A stretch of 64,000 nt of DNA from Melioribacteraceae bacterium (GCA_021739765.1 JAIPBD010000012.1:62001-126000), one strand, 5' to 3'. Shown: positions 45,419 through 54,695, numbered from the stretch's first letter. Notes: generated by a model from the sequence alone, not told the origin. Program-made: numbers and translations.

Positions 45419-46197
45419 TGAGTAGTAAAATCTCAAATTTGACAGAATCACATTTATTCGAATATCTTCTAAGGCTTGGAGATGATCGATTAATCCTTGG
45501 TCATAGATTGTCGGAATGGTGCGGACATGGTCCGATTTTAGAAGAAGATATCGCCCTGGCAAATGTTGCATTGGATTGTGTCGGGCAAGCAAAATCTTTT
45601 TTAAGTCTGGCGGGAAAAGTTGAAAATAAAGGCAGAACAGAAGACGATCTGTCCTACTTTCGCGAAGCTGTTGAATTCAGAAATCTACAATTACTTGAAC
45701 AACCTAATATCGATTTCGCTTATACTATTGCGAGACAATTTTTTTATGACGTTTACTCCTATTTTTTATACGAAGAATTATCGAAAAGTTCCTTTGATGA
45801 GTTGGCGGGTTTAGCTGTAAAATCGTTAAAAGAGGTTAAATATCACGTTCGTCATAGCAGAGAGTGGATTTTAAGATTGGGAGATGGAACCGAAGAAAGC
45901 CACGCGAAAATTCAAGAGGCAGTAAATGAAAGGTGGCGGTTTACGAATGAATTGTTCGAAGATGACATTGTTGTTGAATCTCTTTCCGGCGAAGGAGTTG
46001 TCGTTAAAAATTCAAATTTAAAAACAAGCTGGAATGAGTTTGTAACGGATACATTTGAGAAAGCAACAATCGTAAAACCGGTTAATGTAATTGATTATTC
46101 TAAAGGTAGCCGGATTGGAAACCATTCCGAATATCTCGGACACTTGCTAGCGGAAATGCAGATTGTTGCGAGATCATTCCCTGACGCCGAATGGTAA
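45418..46197 (+). CDS. paaC: Phenylacetyl-CoA epoxidase structural subunit PaaC
   Basis: About 259 residues from the ATG at 45418 that overlaps the paaB stop; AAAGGAG lies ten bases upstream. It has the ferritin-like fold of PaaA but serves as the structural partner: LLRLGDDRLILGHRLSEWCG, LALDCVGQAKSF-like region and VKYHVRHSREWILRLGDGT. The order and coupling match paaABC of other bacteria. Confidence 0.94.
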   Translation: MSSKISNLTESHLFEYLLRLGDDRLILGHRLSEWCGHGPILEEDIALANVALDCVGQAKSFLSLAGKVENKGRTEDDLSYFREAVEFRNLQLLEQPNIDFAYTIARQFFYDVYSYFLYEELSKSSFDELAGLAVKSLKEVKYHVRHSREWILRLGDGTEESHAKIQEAVNERWRFTNELFEDDIVVESLSGEGVVVKNSNLKTSWNEFVTDTFEKATIVKPVNVIDYSKGSRIGNHSEYLGHLLAEMQIVARSFPDAEW

Positions 46198-46198
46198 A

Positions 46199-46687
46199 AT
46201 GACTTTAACAAAAGAATATATTTACGAACTTTTGGCCGAAGTTAAAGATCCCGAAGTTCCCGTATTAAGCATCGAAGAGCTCGGTGTTCTGAGAGAAGTT
46301 GAAATCGTTGATGGTTTAATTAATGTAATAATCACTCCAACGTATTCCGGTTGTCCTGCAATGAATGCGATAGAGGATGAAATTCGTAATACGATGGCAG
46401 CTTCGGGGATTAAAAACATCAAGATTGAAACGACTTTTTCTCCACCCTGGACTACCGATTGGATGACGCAAACAGCAAAAAATAAATTAAAGGAGTATGG
46501 AATTGCACCACCCGGCAAAACAGATAACGATAGTTTTTTAAAAAGCTTTCTTGAGAAACAAATTGTTTGCCCGTTTTGCGATTCCGGTAAAACTATCGTA
46601 AAAAGTGAGTTTGGATCTACCGCCTGCAAATCTTTACATTATTGTAACAGCTGCCGACAACCATTCGAACATTTTAAGTGTATTTGA
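46199..46687 (+). CDS. paaD: Phenylacetate degradation protein PaaD
   Basis: About 162 residues from the ATG at 46199, one base after the paaC stop; the frame is open upstream to 46163. A DUF59/MIP18-type domain (VKDPEVPVLSIEELGVL, ITPTYSGCPAMNAI) is followed by a Cys-rich zinc ribbon (CPFCDSG, TACKSLHYCNSC). PaaD is thought to help load or mature metal centres of the epoxidase. The reductase gene paaE that normally follows is absent here. Confidence 0.93.
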   Translation: MTLTKEYIYELLAEVKDPEVPVLSIEELGVLREVEIVDGLINVIITPTYSGCPAMNAIEDEIRNTMAASGIKNIKIETTFSPPWTTDWMTQTAKNKLKEYGIAPPGKTDNDSFLKSFLEKQIVCPFCDSGKTIVKSEFGSTACKSLHYCNSCRQPFEHFKCI

Positions 46688-46878
46688 TATCATTCTACAC
46701 TTATCGTATTCAAGGGATACTTAATTTTAGCAGCCCGATAGTTTAATTCAAAGAAACCAGTTTCAAAACTCTCTCAATAGCCTGATTCATAGCATAATCC
46801 GGGAAGAAATTTTATTTGTGATTTTTTATTAATTGGCTATTTTCATTTCAGGATTTGTATTCAATTAAGGGATTTGGA

Positions 46879-47961
46879 ATGAAAACTAGAATAATGTTAG
46901 GGATATTTATATCCTTTAATCTGCTTATTGCGAGTTCGCTGACGGCTCAAAATTTTCTTGACGATTTAAAACTCTCGGGTCAATGGTTTCTGGCATATCA
47001 GAAAGAAGAAGTAAAGGGGGTTCAGTTCAACGAATTTAATCTCAAACGCGGATATGTAACCGTTGAGAAAAAATTCGATGACCACTTTTCAGCTCGAATT
47101 ACACAAGATGTTTCCGTGGATCAGGATGGCGACGGCGAAGGAGATATCGAAGTACGATTAAAATATATGTACCTCCGCTATTTATTTGGCACGGCTGGTT
47201 TTTTACATCACACTTACGTTGAGTTTGGTTTGGTGCGCAGGCCTTGGTTGGATTTCGAACAGAAAATTAACAAGTATCGTGTTCAAGGATCTATGTTTTT
47301 GGATAGAAACAAAATTCTAAGTTCAGCTGATTATGGGGTAACGTTAGTCACATTACTTGGCGGCGAAATGGACGCTGATTACAAAGTAAATGTGAATAAA
47401 TCTTACCCGGGAAAGTATGGAAGTATTGCCGTAGGGATTTACAACGGCGGCGGTTATCACGCAATCGAAAAAAACACAAATAAAGTGTTTGATTGTAGAG
47501 TTTCTATTCGTCCACTTCCAACAACGATACCAGGCTTACAGCTAAGTTATCTCGGCACTTTTGGAAAGGGAAATGTTGAAATCGCTCCCGATTTTATTGT
47601 AAACTCCGGATACCTTTCTTATCAGAACCGGCGACTCACACTCATGGGCGCATATTATTCCGGAAAAGGAAATGAAGCTGGAACTTCTGTCGATAATTTT
47701 GGGAATTCTTATGATCAGAGTGGTTATTCGATGTTCGGTGATTTCGAAATCATTCAAGATAGATTCAGCGTTTTTGGAAGATATGATTATTTCGAAATTG
47801 AAATGCTTCCCGACAATGACTTACACGATCGAATCATTTTCGGTGCCGCATATCATCTTCTGAGAGGTTCTAAAATAATTATTGATGTTGATTCATTTAA
47901 CAGAACAAATTACACAAAAAGGGATTATTTGGTTGAATTCGCGGTTGAGGTGCGCTATTAA
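46879..47961 (+). CDS. Porin-like outer-membrane beta-barrel protein
   Basis: About 360 residues from the ATG at 46879, which follows AAGGG and gives a clear signal peptide (MKTRIMLGIF...LTAQ). The rest is a beta-barrel with alternating strands and ends in the aromatic VRY, as outer-membrane proteins do; it resembles phosphate-selective-porin-like (OprP/OprO) proteins. Lying just behind paaABCD, it may admit aromatic acids, but that is a guess. Confidence 0.8.
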   Translation: MKTRIMLGIFISFNLLIASSLTAQNFLDDLKLSGQWFLAYQKEEVKGVQFNEFNLKRGYVTVEKKFDDHFSARITQDVSVDQDGDGEGDIEVRLKYMYLRYLFGTAGFLHHTYVEFGLVRRPWLDFEQKINKYRVQGSMFLDRNKILSSADYGVTLVTLLGGEMDADYKVNVNKSYPGKYGSIAVGIYNGGGYHAIEKNTNKVFDCRVSIRPLPTTIPGLQLSYLGTFGKGNVEIAPDFIVNSGYLSYQNRRLTLMGAYYSGKGNEAGTSVDNFGNSYDQSGYSMFGDFEIIQDRFSVFGRYDYFEIEMLPDNDLHDRIIFGAAYHLLRGSKIIIDVDSFNRTNYTKRDYLVEFAVEVRY

Positions 47962-48020
47962 AAAATAATTTATCTTTGCAGCGTGAATATAAATTCGAAA
48001 ATCACCCCAAAGATAAATTT

Positions 48021-48905
48021 GTGAGAAATGAAAACATTCGTCTTGCTTTTAAACCGCTTGCGGCTATTACGCTGTGGGGAATATCATTTATCGCGACTAA
48101 ATTAGCGCTCGACGAATTAGCTCCGACAGCAATAATATATCTTCGATTAGGTTTCGGCGCCCTAACACTTGCTTTAATTGCCCTTTACACAAAACGAAAG
48201 TTCACAATCAAGGGTAATGATCTTTTAGGGATTTTTGTTCTGTCGCTTATTGCAATTCTCCATCTTACCATTCAAGTAATCGGAATCAATTTTACTTCTG
48301 CCTCCAACACGGGCTGGATTATTGGTCTTTCACCGATATTTATGGTATTCCTCGGAATATTATTCTTCAAAGAAAAAATCAACTTTATACAATCAATTGG
48401 GATACTGATCGCTCTTATCGGACTGTTGCTTTTGGTTGGCAAAGGAGATATCACCGCGATTGATCTGATAAAAAACAAAGGTGATTTATTGGTGCTTGGC
48501 AGCGCTTTTACATGGGCTGTATATTCCTTCGCGGGAAAAAAAGTCACGCTTAATTATCCGCCGTTAATGACAATACTTTACCAATTTTTAATGATGGTAG
48601 TTCTTCTTTCACCCTTTGTAATCAACGCGGAAAATATTATAGCGGTCAAAACTCTATCTTATAACGGCTGGGCGGCAATACTGTTTCTGGGAATATTTTG
48701 CTCCGGGATCGCTTACGTTTTTTGGGCATCTGCGATGAAGCAAATGAATTCCACCAGAGTCGGTGCGTTTTTATATCTAGAACCATTTGTAACGGTGGTT
48801 GCCGCATGGCTGATTCTTTCGGAACAAGTTACATTAATTATGATCCTCAGCGGGATCGCGATCTTATTAGGAGTTTATCTCGTAAACCGCAAAAGTAATT
48901 CGTAA
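48021..48905 (+). CDS. EamA/DMT-family transporter
   Basis: About 295 residues from the GTG at 48021; the frame is open upstream to a TTG at 47976, but TATCTTTG at 47970-47977 resembles a Bacteroidota -7 promoter element and so argues against that earlier start. Ten membrane segments form two EamA repeats (LAAITLWGISFIATKLALDE, SGIAYVFWASAMKQMNSTRV). DMT proteins export metabolites or amino acids; the substrate is not known. Confidence 0.87.
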   Translation: MRNENIRLAFKPLAAITLWGISFIATKLALDELAPTAIIYLRLGFGALTLALIALYTKRKFTIKGNDLLGIFVLSLIAILHLTIQVIGINFTSASNTGWIIGLSPIFMVFLGILFFKEKINFIQSIGILIALIGLLLLVGKGDITAIDLIKNKGDLLVLGSAFTWAVYSFAGKKVTLNYPPLMTILYQFLMMVVLLSPFVINAENIIAVKTLSYNGWAAILFLGIFCSGIAYVFWASAMKQMNSTRVGAFLYLEPFVTVVAAWLILSEQVTLIMILSGIAILLGVYLVNRKSNS

Positions 48906-48977
48906 TTCCGTGGCTACATTTATTTATAATACAGTTAGAAGCAAACTGGGGAAACTTCACAAGATAAATTTCATAAC

Positions 48978-49001
48978 AAGAAATACAATAGTATCTTTGT
49001 A
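48978..49001 (+). promoter_or_regulatory. Possible Bacteroidota-type promoter of the restriction-modification genes
   Basis: TATCTTTG at about 48992-48999 matches the -7 pattern TAnnTTTG of Bacteroidota, with a TTTC some 19 bases before it in place of the -33 TTTG. It lies about 23 bases before the methyltransferase ATG. The spacing fits but one half is imperfect. Confidence 0.4.
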
Positions 49002-49021
49002 GTATAATTAAAGGATAGAAA

Positions 49022-50320
49022 ATGAGTTTTAAAACGAAGCATAAAATTATAAATGGAGACAGCCGTAAAATGGCTGAATTAAAAGATAAATCGGTTGATT
49101 TAGTTATCACTTCTCCACCATATTGGCAATTAAAAGATTACGGAACAGAAAATCAAATTGGTTATAATGACAGTTATGAAGAATATATTAACAACTTAAA
49201 TCTTGTTTGGAAAGAAAGTTACAGAGTTTTGAATAATGGATGTCGTTTATGTGTTAATATCGGGGACCAATTTGCACGAGCTGTTTATTATGGTAGATAT
49301 AAAGTAATACCTATCCGAACAGAAATAATAAAGTTCTGCGAAGCAATTGGATTTGACTATATGGGAGCGATAATTTGGCAGAAAAAAACAACTTCAAATA
49401 CAACGGGCGGAGCTTCTTTAATGGGGAGTTATCCAACACCAAGAAACGGTATTATATCAATAGATTATGAATTTATTCTCTTGTTTAAAAAACTTGGAAC
49501 ACCTATAAAACCTGATAGAGAACTAATAGAGCAATCTAAGATGACTAAAGAAGAGTGGAAAACATATTTTGACGGTCATTGGTATTTTGGTGGAGCAAGG
49601 CAAGATGGACATATTGCTATGTTTCCTGAAGAACTGCCAAAAAGACTTATTAAAATGTTTTCATTTGTTGGGGATACTGTTCTTGATCCATTTCTTGGGA
49701 GTGGAACTACATCTCTTGCAGCTAGAAATCTAAATAGAAATTCAGTTGGATATGAAATGAATCCTGAATTTATTCCTTTTATAGAAAAAAAACTTGAAGT
49801 TAATCAAGGTAACATTTTCGATACCGATTATGAGTTTTTAGTGCAAAATAAACTAAATGCAGATTTCAAGAATGAAATAAAAGACTTGCCATATGTTTTT
49901 AAAGACTTCCATAAATTCGATAAAAAGACTGACCCTAAAAAGTTACAATACGGTTCTAAAATAGACAATAATGGTTCAACACAACGCGAAGATTACTTCT
50001 CTGTAAAAGATATATTAAGTTCTGAATTAGTGAGATTAAATAATGACTTGGTTGTTCGACTAATTGGTGTCAGAGAAAAAAAAGAAGCAAATGGCAAAGC
50101 CATTGAATTTTTACAACTCAAAACAAAAGGGCAAAAAGTCTTTTTGAAATATGATGAAACTAAACACGATGAGCAAAATAATTTAATGGTTTATCTGTAC
50201 TTAAAGAACAAAACATTTTTAAATGCTCACCTAATTAAAAATGGATTTGCAAATGCGAATAGAAGTTATGCATACAAGAATAAAGATAAATTCATAAAGC
50301 TCGAAAATGAAAATGCATAA
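49022..50320 (+). CDS. DNA methyltransferase (beta class) with C-terminal SNase-like domain
   Basis: A 432-residue protein. The catalytic motif TSPPYW (30-35) precedes the SAM-binding motif DPFLGSGTT (222-230), the order of beta-class N4-cytosine/N6-adenine enzymes; SPPYW favours N4-cytosine. After a linker (about 265-340), residues about 343-425 look like a staphylococcal-nuclease OB fold (VVRLIGV, FLNAHLIKNGFANA). The catalytic Arg in the nuclease D-x-y-G-R line is replaced (DEQNNLMVYLYL), so this part is probably a binding domain. It is the first gene of the island. Confidence 0.88.
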   Translation: MSFKTKHKIINGDSRKMAELKDKSVDLVITSPPYWQLKDYGTENQIGYNDSYEEYINNLNLVWKESYRVLNNGCRLCVNIGDQFARAVYYGRYKVIPIRTEIIKFCEAIGFDYMGAIIWQKKTTSNTTGGASLMGSYPTPRNGIISIDYEFILLFKKLGTPIKPDRELIEQSKMTKEEWKTYFDGHWYFGGARQDGHIAMFPEELPKRLIKMFSFVGDTVLDPFLGSGTTSLAARNLNRNSVGYEMNPEFIPFIEKKLEVNQGNIFDTDYEFLVQNKLNADFKNEIKDLPYVFKDFHKFDKKTDPKKLQYGSKIDNNGSTQREDYFSVKDILSSELVRLNNDLVVRLIGVREKKEANGKAIEFLQLKTKGQKVFLKYDETKHDEQNNLMVYLYLKNKTFLNAHLIKNGFANANRSYAYKNKDKFIKLENENA

Positions 50321-51032
50321 TCAACATTGGATTAATCAAGAGAAAAAATTTCTTAAAGCAATTAAAAATGTTGAAATCCCAAACTCAAAATTGGAGAAAG
50401 TTGATTATGTAGAAATTAAATCTCAACAAGATCTAAACAATATTCCTGATGGTGGTGGTTGTTATTGGATTTGGACAAATGAGCCTGTAATACACACTTT
50501 ACATAAAAACTCACCCCCACATGAATTAAATTCTGGGCAAATTATTTACAATGGAATAGCAAAAGATGATGTAAAAGGTAGAGTGTTTCATCATCTATTT
50601 GGGTTTGAAGATGCTGGTTGGTCGGGGATTAGTATGGATATTTACAAAAATAATTCACAGTCACATAGAAAAAAAGCAATGTCTGCTTCCGGTAAAGTTC
50701 CATACATCCTTGAAAATAAAATTATCAAAAGGGGAAATAAAAAGAAGAACATAACTAAGGGGGACAATGTTAAAGTACTTTCACCAATTAAAACTAAAAC
50801 TCAATTATTAACGCTCAATCTTTCAAATGATGAGCGTGATTTTATAAATAGCACAAATCATTCAAAGTATTATTTTAGAAATGGTATAAACATAGTTGAA
50901 AATAAACATAAGAACTATTCTTTTAAAGTTTTTTTTATTACTGGCTTATCAAGTCTGTATCTAGAATTTATTGAAAAGAAATGGCGAGAAAATGGATTAC
51001 CTCGATTATGTTCATATTCAACGGGAAGGTAA
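50307..51032 (+). CDS. GIY-YIG-type nuclease-like protein
   Basis: A 241-residue protein overlapping the methyltransferase end by 14 bases. It shows a GIY-YIG pattern: GGCYWIW (Tyr53), IIYNG (Tyr81), KGRVFHH (Arg92) and a late Glu in LEFIEKKWRENG (Glu220 or Glu223). GIY-YIG domains occur in restriction and repair nucleases. The gene sits between methyltransferase and a second nuclease, so it may be a second endonuclease or a nicking partner. The fold call is from pattern only. Confidence 0.7.
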   Translation: MKMHNQHWINQEKKFLKAIKNVEIPNSKLEKVDYVEIKSQQDLNNIPDGGGCYWIWTNEPVIHTLHKNSPPHELNSGQIIYNGIAKDDVKGRVFHHLFGFEDAGWSGISMDIYKNNSQSHRKKAMSASGKVPYILENKIIKRGNKKKNITKGDNVKVLSPIKTKTQLLTLNLSNDERDFINSTNHSKYYFRNGINIVENKHKNYSFKVFFITGLSSLYLEFIEKKWRENGLPRLCSYSTGR

Positions 51033-51039
51033 ATTATAT

Positions 51040-51759
51040 ATGGCAAAGAAGGAAATTATTAAATACGCAAATCCTTTTGGCAAAAAGGAAAAAGTATTAA
51101 ACTACACAAGCAATACATATCAACTTACAAGACCAAATAAAGTTGATGCTGTTATGGCATTAATTAGAGAATGTCAACCCAAAGCACTTGATGAATGGGA
51201 AAAATATTATTTTGAAAAAGCATATACGAAGAAAAAAGACAGTGTTAAAATAACCAAAGAAACACTAGATGAACTTGGAGAAAGACTATATGCAAAAATA
51301 ACAGAAGTTGTAATCCCTGAGTGGACAGCAGCATTTGAGGATTTAACATTGCAAGACTGTAAAGATTATATTTATGAAGTTACTATTGTCCGCACTTATG
51401 ATGGATTTTTGCTTGAAAAATCTGTAATTAATGATGGCCTTTCTAAAATATTTCCAGAAATAGAATTTGAAGAGAGTGACCCTGAATTAGACCACGCGGG
51501 TGATATTGATTACATTGGTAAAGTTGGAGAACAAGCCTTTGGCCTCCAAATAAAGCCAATTACGGCAAATTCAAACTTTGGAAATTATAAGATTACCGAA
51601 AGAATGAGTTCAAGTTTTCAAGATTTTGAAAAGAAATATGGTGGAAAAGTTTTTGTGATTTTTTCGACTCGGACTGGTGATAAAAAGGTAATTAAAAACA
51701 AAGAAGTTGTGGATGAAATTAGGGCAGAAATAGAGCGATTAAAGAAAGCAAGCTTGTAA
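51040..51759 (+). CDS. MjaI-family-like type II restriction endonuclease
   Basis: About 239 residues from the ATG at 51040, chosen for GGGAAGG upstream; the frame is open back into the previous gene. A PD-(D/E)xK-type core is visible as GDID (154-157) and QIK (170-172, the Q-x-K variant), followed by YKITERMSSSFQDFEKKYGG. The sequence resembles the MjaI family, whose known member cuts CTAG. Pairing with an N4-cytosine-type methyltransferase would fit that specificity, but it is an inference. Confidence 0.72.
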   Translation: MAKKEIIKYANPFGKKEKVLNYTSNTYQLTRPNKVDAVMALIRECQPKALDEWEKYYFEKAYTKKKDSVKITKETLDELGERLYAKITEVVIPEWTAAFEDLTLQDCKDYIYEVTIVRTYDGFLLEKSVINDGLSKIFPEIEFEESDPELDHAGDIDYIGKVGEQAFGLQIKPITANSNFGNYKITERMSSSFQDFEKKYGGKVFVIFSTRTGDKKVIKNKEVVDEIRAEIERLKKASL

Positions 51760-52172
51760 TAGAGGCTATACTTAATTTGGGTAACGTACCAATATTGAAT
51801 ATTAACGAAGTAAATAATATGTGTGGTAAATAGAAAGTTAATCGTTTCAAAATGACAACCTACGCATGGAAAAACCGTTTTCCTTCCTTGATTCTTTCTT
51901 CATCAAAAAGACCGAACATATAGATAGACAAAATGCAATATATATTCCCAATTTGGGACATGGAAAATCTAAAATTGAAAATCGCTCGCAACGAAAAACA
52001 AATATCTCAACAAGAACTTGGCAATAGTTGAAGATATTGGTGCTGTCGGGTTAGATTCAGATCAATAATTGTCGCCATAGAAAGAATCGATTTTAGATAA
52101 TAAAAACACTACTTTTTTTTGATCTAAATCGTGACTATTTTCAAAGCAGTTTAAAACTAAGTTTAACTGCAT
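51760..52172. other. Intergenic region with gene remnants
   Basis: About 413 bases at the right edge of the restriction-modification island. It contains the decayed HTH gene at 51960-52100 and otherwise only short, stop-rich frames. No flanking repeat or integrase trace was found. Confidence 0.5.
51960..52100 (+). pseudogene. Remnant of an XRE-family HTH regulator
   Basis: An ATG at 51960 opens MENLKLKIARNEKQISQQEL, the start of a small XRE helix-turn-helix protein, then a TGA at 52029. The same frame goes on to read RSIIVAIERIDF, which matches the recognition helix (RQTI-AIE) of such proteins, before a TAA at 52098. The intact protein is about 65-75 residues, so this is a degraded copy, perhaps of the island's controller gene. 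Confidence 0.6.
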
Positions 52173-52964
52173 ATGAACTATAACTCAATAGTTTTTGAAA
52201 AGACCGATTCAACCGGTAGAATAAAATTCAACCGTCCCACCGTATTAAACAGTTTTAACCGAGAAATGGGAGCAGAACTAAAATCTGCTTTGGACAATTG
52301 CAGGCAAGACCCATCGATTCGTGCAATTTTATTAACCGGAGAAGGTCGGGCGTTCTGTGCGGGGCAAGATCTTTCCGAAGCTGTTTCGCCCACAGGTGAA
52401 AAATTATCGGAGCTGGGTGATATTATCGATACGGTTTACAATCCGATTGTGAAATTAATAAGAGAGATTGAAAAACCGGTAGTTTGCAGAGTTAATGGAG
52501 TTGCCGCCGGAGCCGGAGCGAATATCGCATTGGCTTGTGATTTCGTAATTGCGGCAGAAGAATCTGTTTTTATTCAGTCTTTTTCAAAAATTGGATTGGT
52601 GCCCGACAGCGGAGGAAGTTACTTTATACCGAGATTAGTCGGAATAGCAACCGCGACGCAGCTTATGATGTTGGGTGATAAATTACATGCCGCCGAAGCT
52701 TCAGAAATGGGATTAATTTACCGGGCTGTTTCGATTGAATTATTAGATGAAACGGTTGAAATTCTGCTTCAAAAACTTGTAAAAATGCCCACGAAAGCCT
52801 TAGGTTTGATAAAAAAAATGATAAATCAATCCTTCGAAAATACATTTGAACAACAACTGGATTTAGAAAAAGAATGTCAGGAAATTGCCGGTAAAACTGA
52901 TGACTATATTGAAGGAGTTAAATCATTCCTTGAAAAAAGAAAACCTGTATTCAAAGGAGAATGA
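52173..52964 (+). CDS. paaG: 1,2-epoxyphenylacetyl-CoA isomerase PaaG
   Basis: A 263-residue crotonase-fold enzyme. FCAGQDLSE, VNGVAAGAGANIALACDFVIA and FSKIGLVPDSGGS closely follow PaaG of E. coli, including the Asp in VPDSGG that other enoyl-CoA hydratases replace by Glu. It turns the ring epoxide made by PaaABC into the oxepin-CoA. It is separated from paaABCD by the porin, transporter and restriction-modification island. Confidence 0.9.
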   Translation: MNYNSIVFEKTDSTGRIKFNRPTVLNSFNREMGAELKSALDNCRQDPSIRAILLTGEGRAFCAGQDLSEAVSPTGEKLSELGDIIDTVYNPIVKLIREIEKPVVCRVNGVAAGAGANIALACDFVIAAEESVFIQSFSKIGLVPDSGGSYFIPRLVGIATATQLMMLGDKLHAAEASEMGLIYRAVSIELLDETVEILLQKLVKMPTKALGLIKKMINQSFENTFEQQLDLEKECQEIAGKTDDYIEGVKSFLEKRKPVFKGE

Positions 52965-52971
52965 AGGGAAA

Positions 52972-54681
52972 ATGAGAAAACTAATTAATTCCACTATTAT
53001 TTTAATAACTGCTTTATCGCTTTCGTCATGTTACGATGACATCAAAGAAGCCGATTTAGTTTTTATAAACGGAAATGTTAAAACGGTAGATTCTAATCTC
53101 CCCGAAGCAGAAGCGGTTGCGGTAAATAGCGATACGATAAGTTTTGTCGGAAGTAGCGAAGATGTCCGGGGAAGGATTGGAGAAAAGACACAAGTAGTTG
53201 ATTTGAAGGGCAGATTACTCATACCCGGATTTATTGAAAGCCATGCTCATTTAAGAGGAATTGGGAAATCGCAGATTGAATTAAACTTAAAATCGGCAGC
53301 GAGTTGGGACGAGGTTGTTTTTATGGTATCCGAAGCAGCTTATAAAATAAAACCTGGGGATTGGATTATCGGTCGAGGCTGGCACCAAGAAAAATTTGAT
53401 CCCGAACCTAATCCTAATATTGAAGGATATCCACTGCATAATGATTTAAGCGAAGCCACAAAAATGAATCCGGTTATCTTAAATCACGCGAGCGGTCACG
53501 CAATATTTGCAAATAAAAAAGCAATGGAACTGGCAGGAATTTCCAACTCTACAAAAGATCCGGCAGGTGGCAGGATTGTTAGAGATACGGAAGGGAATCC
53601 TATCGGCGTGCTAGAAGAAACAGCGAAATTTTTGGTAACAAATCTTTATAAAAAAGATCTCGAAAAAAGAACTTCAGAAGAAATAAAATCGCAAATCGAG
53701 AAGGAAATTATATTAGGTATTGACGAGTGTGTCTCAAAAGGAATAACATCCTTTCACGACGCAGGTTCTACATTTGAGGATATTGATGTTATTAAAGGAT
53801 TAGTTGATCAGAAAAAAAATGATTTACGATTGTATTTAATGATTGGTGAAAACAACGACAGCCTAAAATCCCGAATAAAAGATTACCGTTTTGATGGTTA
53901 TGGAGACGGTACGCTAACTGTGCGATCTATCAAACGTTATATTGATGGTGCGCTTGGTTCAAGAGGTGCATGGATGTTAGAGGAGTATTCAGATCTCCCC
54001 GGACATTTTGGACAGAAAGTAAATACACTCGCTTACCTGGAAGAAACAGCAAGAATAGCAATTGAAAATGGATTCCAAATTTGTACTCACGCAATTGGCG
54101 ATAGGGGAAATAGGGAGATTCTTAATGTTTATGAAAAAGTGATTACTGAATATGGTCTAAATCAAGATTTACGATGGAGAGTTGAACACGCCCAACATTT
54201 AACCGATGAGGACATTCCGAGATTTGCCGAACTTGGTGTAATTCCAGCAATGCAAGGGGTTCATTGCACTTCTGACGCAGTGTTTGTTCCACAAAGAATC
54301 GGATATGACCGCGCTGAAGAAGGCGCCTATGTATGGCGAAAATTATTAGAGGCCGGAGCTATTGTTTGTAACGGAACCGACGCACCGGTGGAGGATGTTT
54401 CTCCAATCCAAAATTATTATTCGACAGTTACCAGAAAATTGGATGATGGCTCTACATTTTTTCCGGAACAAGCGATGACAAGAATGGAGGCCTTACGTTC
54501 AGCTACAATCTACTCTGCTTATGCGGCGTTTGAGGAAAATATTAAGGGATCGATTACAAAAGGAAAACTTGCCGATATGGTAGTTCTTTCAAATGATATC
54601 CTTACGGTTCCATCTGCGGAAATAAAATCAACGGAAATTCTTTATACTGTAATAGATGGTAAAATCGTATATCAAAAATAA
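52972..54681 (+). CDS. Exported amidohydrolase (YtcJ-like) lipoprotein
   Basis: About 569 residues from the ATG at 52972 (AGGGA upstream); the open frame extends back into paaG but only this start yields a lipoprotein signal (LSLSSC). The amidohydrolase layout is present: VFINGNVKTVD and GRLLIPGFIESHAHL near the N-terminus, FHDAGS, CTHAIGDRGN, EHAQHL, CNGTDAPVE and GKLADMVVL at the end. The family hydrolyses amides or formyl groups with metal help; the substrate is unknown. Confidence 0.9.
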   Translation: MRKLINSTIILITALSLSSCYDDIKEADLVFINGNVKTVDSNLPEAEAVAVNSDTISFVGSSEDVRGRIGEKTQVVDLKGRLLIPGFIESHAHLRGIGKSQIELNLKSAASWDEVVFMVSEAAYKIKPGDWIIGRGWHQEKFDPEPNPNIEGYPLHNDLSEATKMNPVILNHASGHAIFANKKAMELAGISNSTKDPAGGRIVRDTEGNPIGVLEETAKFLVTNLYKKDLEKRTSEEIKSQIEKEIILGIDECVSKGITSFHDAGSTFEDIDVIKGLVDQKKNDLRLYLMIGENNDSLKSRIKDYRFDGYGDGTLTVRSIKRYIDGALGSRGAWMLEEYSDLPGHFGQKVNTLAYLEETARIAIENGFQICTHAIGDRGNREILNVYEKVITEYGLNQDLRWRVEHAQHLTDEDIPRFAELGVIPAMQGVHCTSDAVFVPQRIGYDRAEEGAYVWRKLLEAGAIVCNGTDAPVEDVSPIQNYYSTVTRKLDDGSTFFPEQAMTRMEALRSATIYSAYAAFEENIKGSITKGKLADMVVLSNDILTVPSAEIKSTEILYTVIDGKIVYQK

Positions 54682-54695
54682 TTCCCAGAGGTAAT

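Noticed and set aside
46222-46629. A 135-codon minus-strand frame inside paaD
   Set aside because: It lies entirely antisense to paaD, whose zinc-binding cysteines and family motifs are clear.
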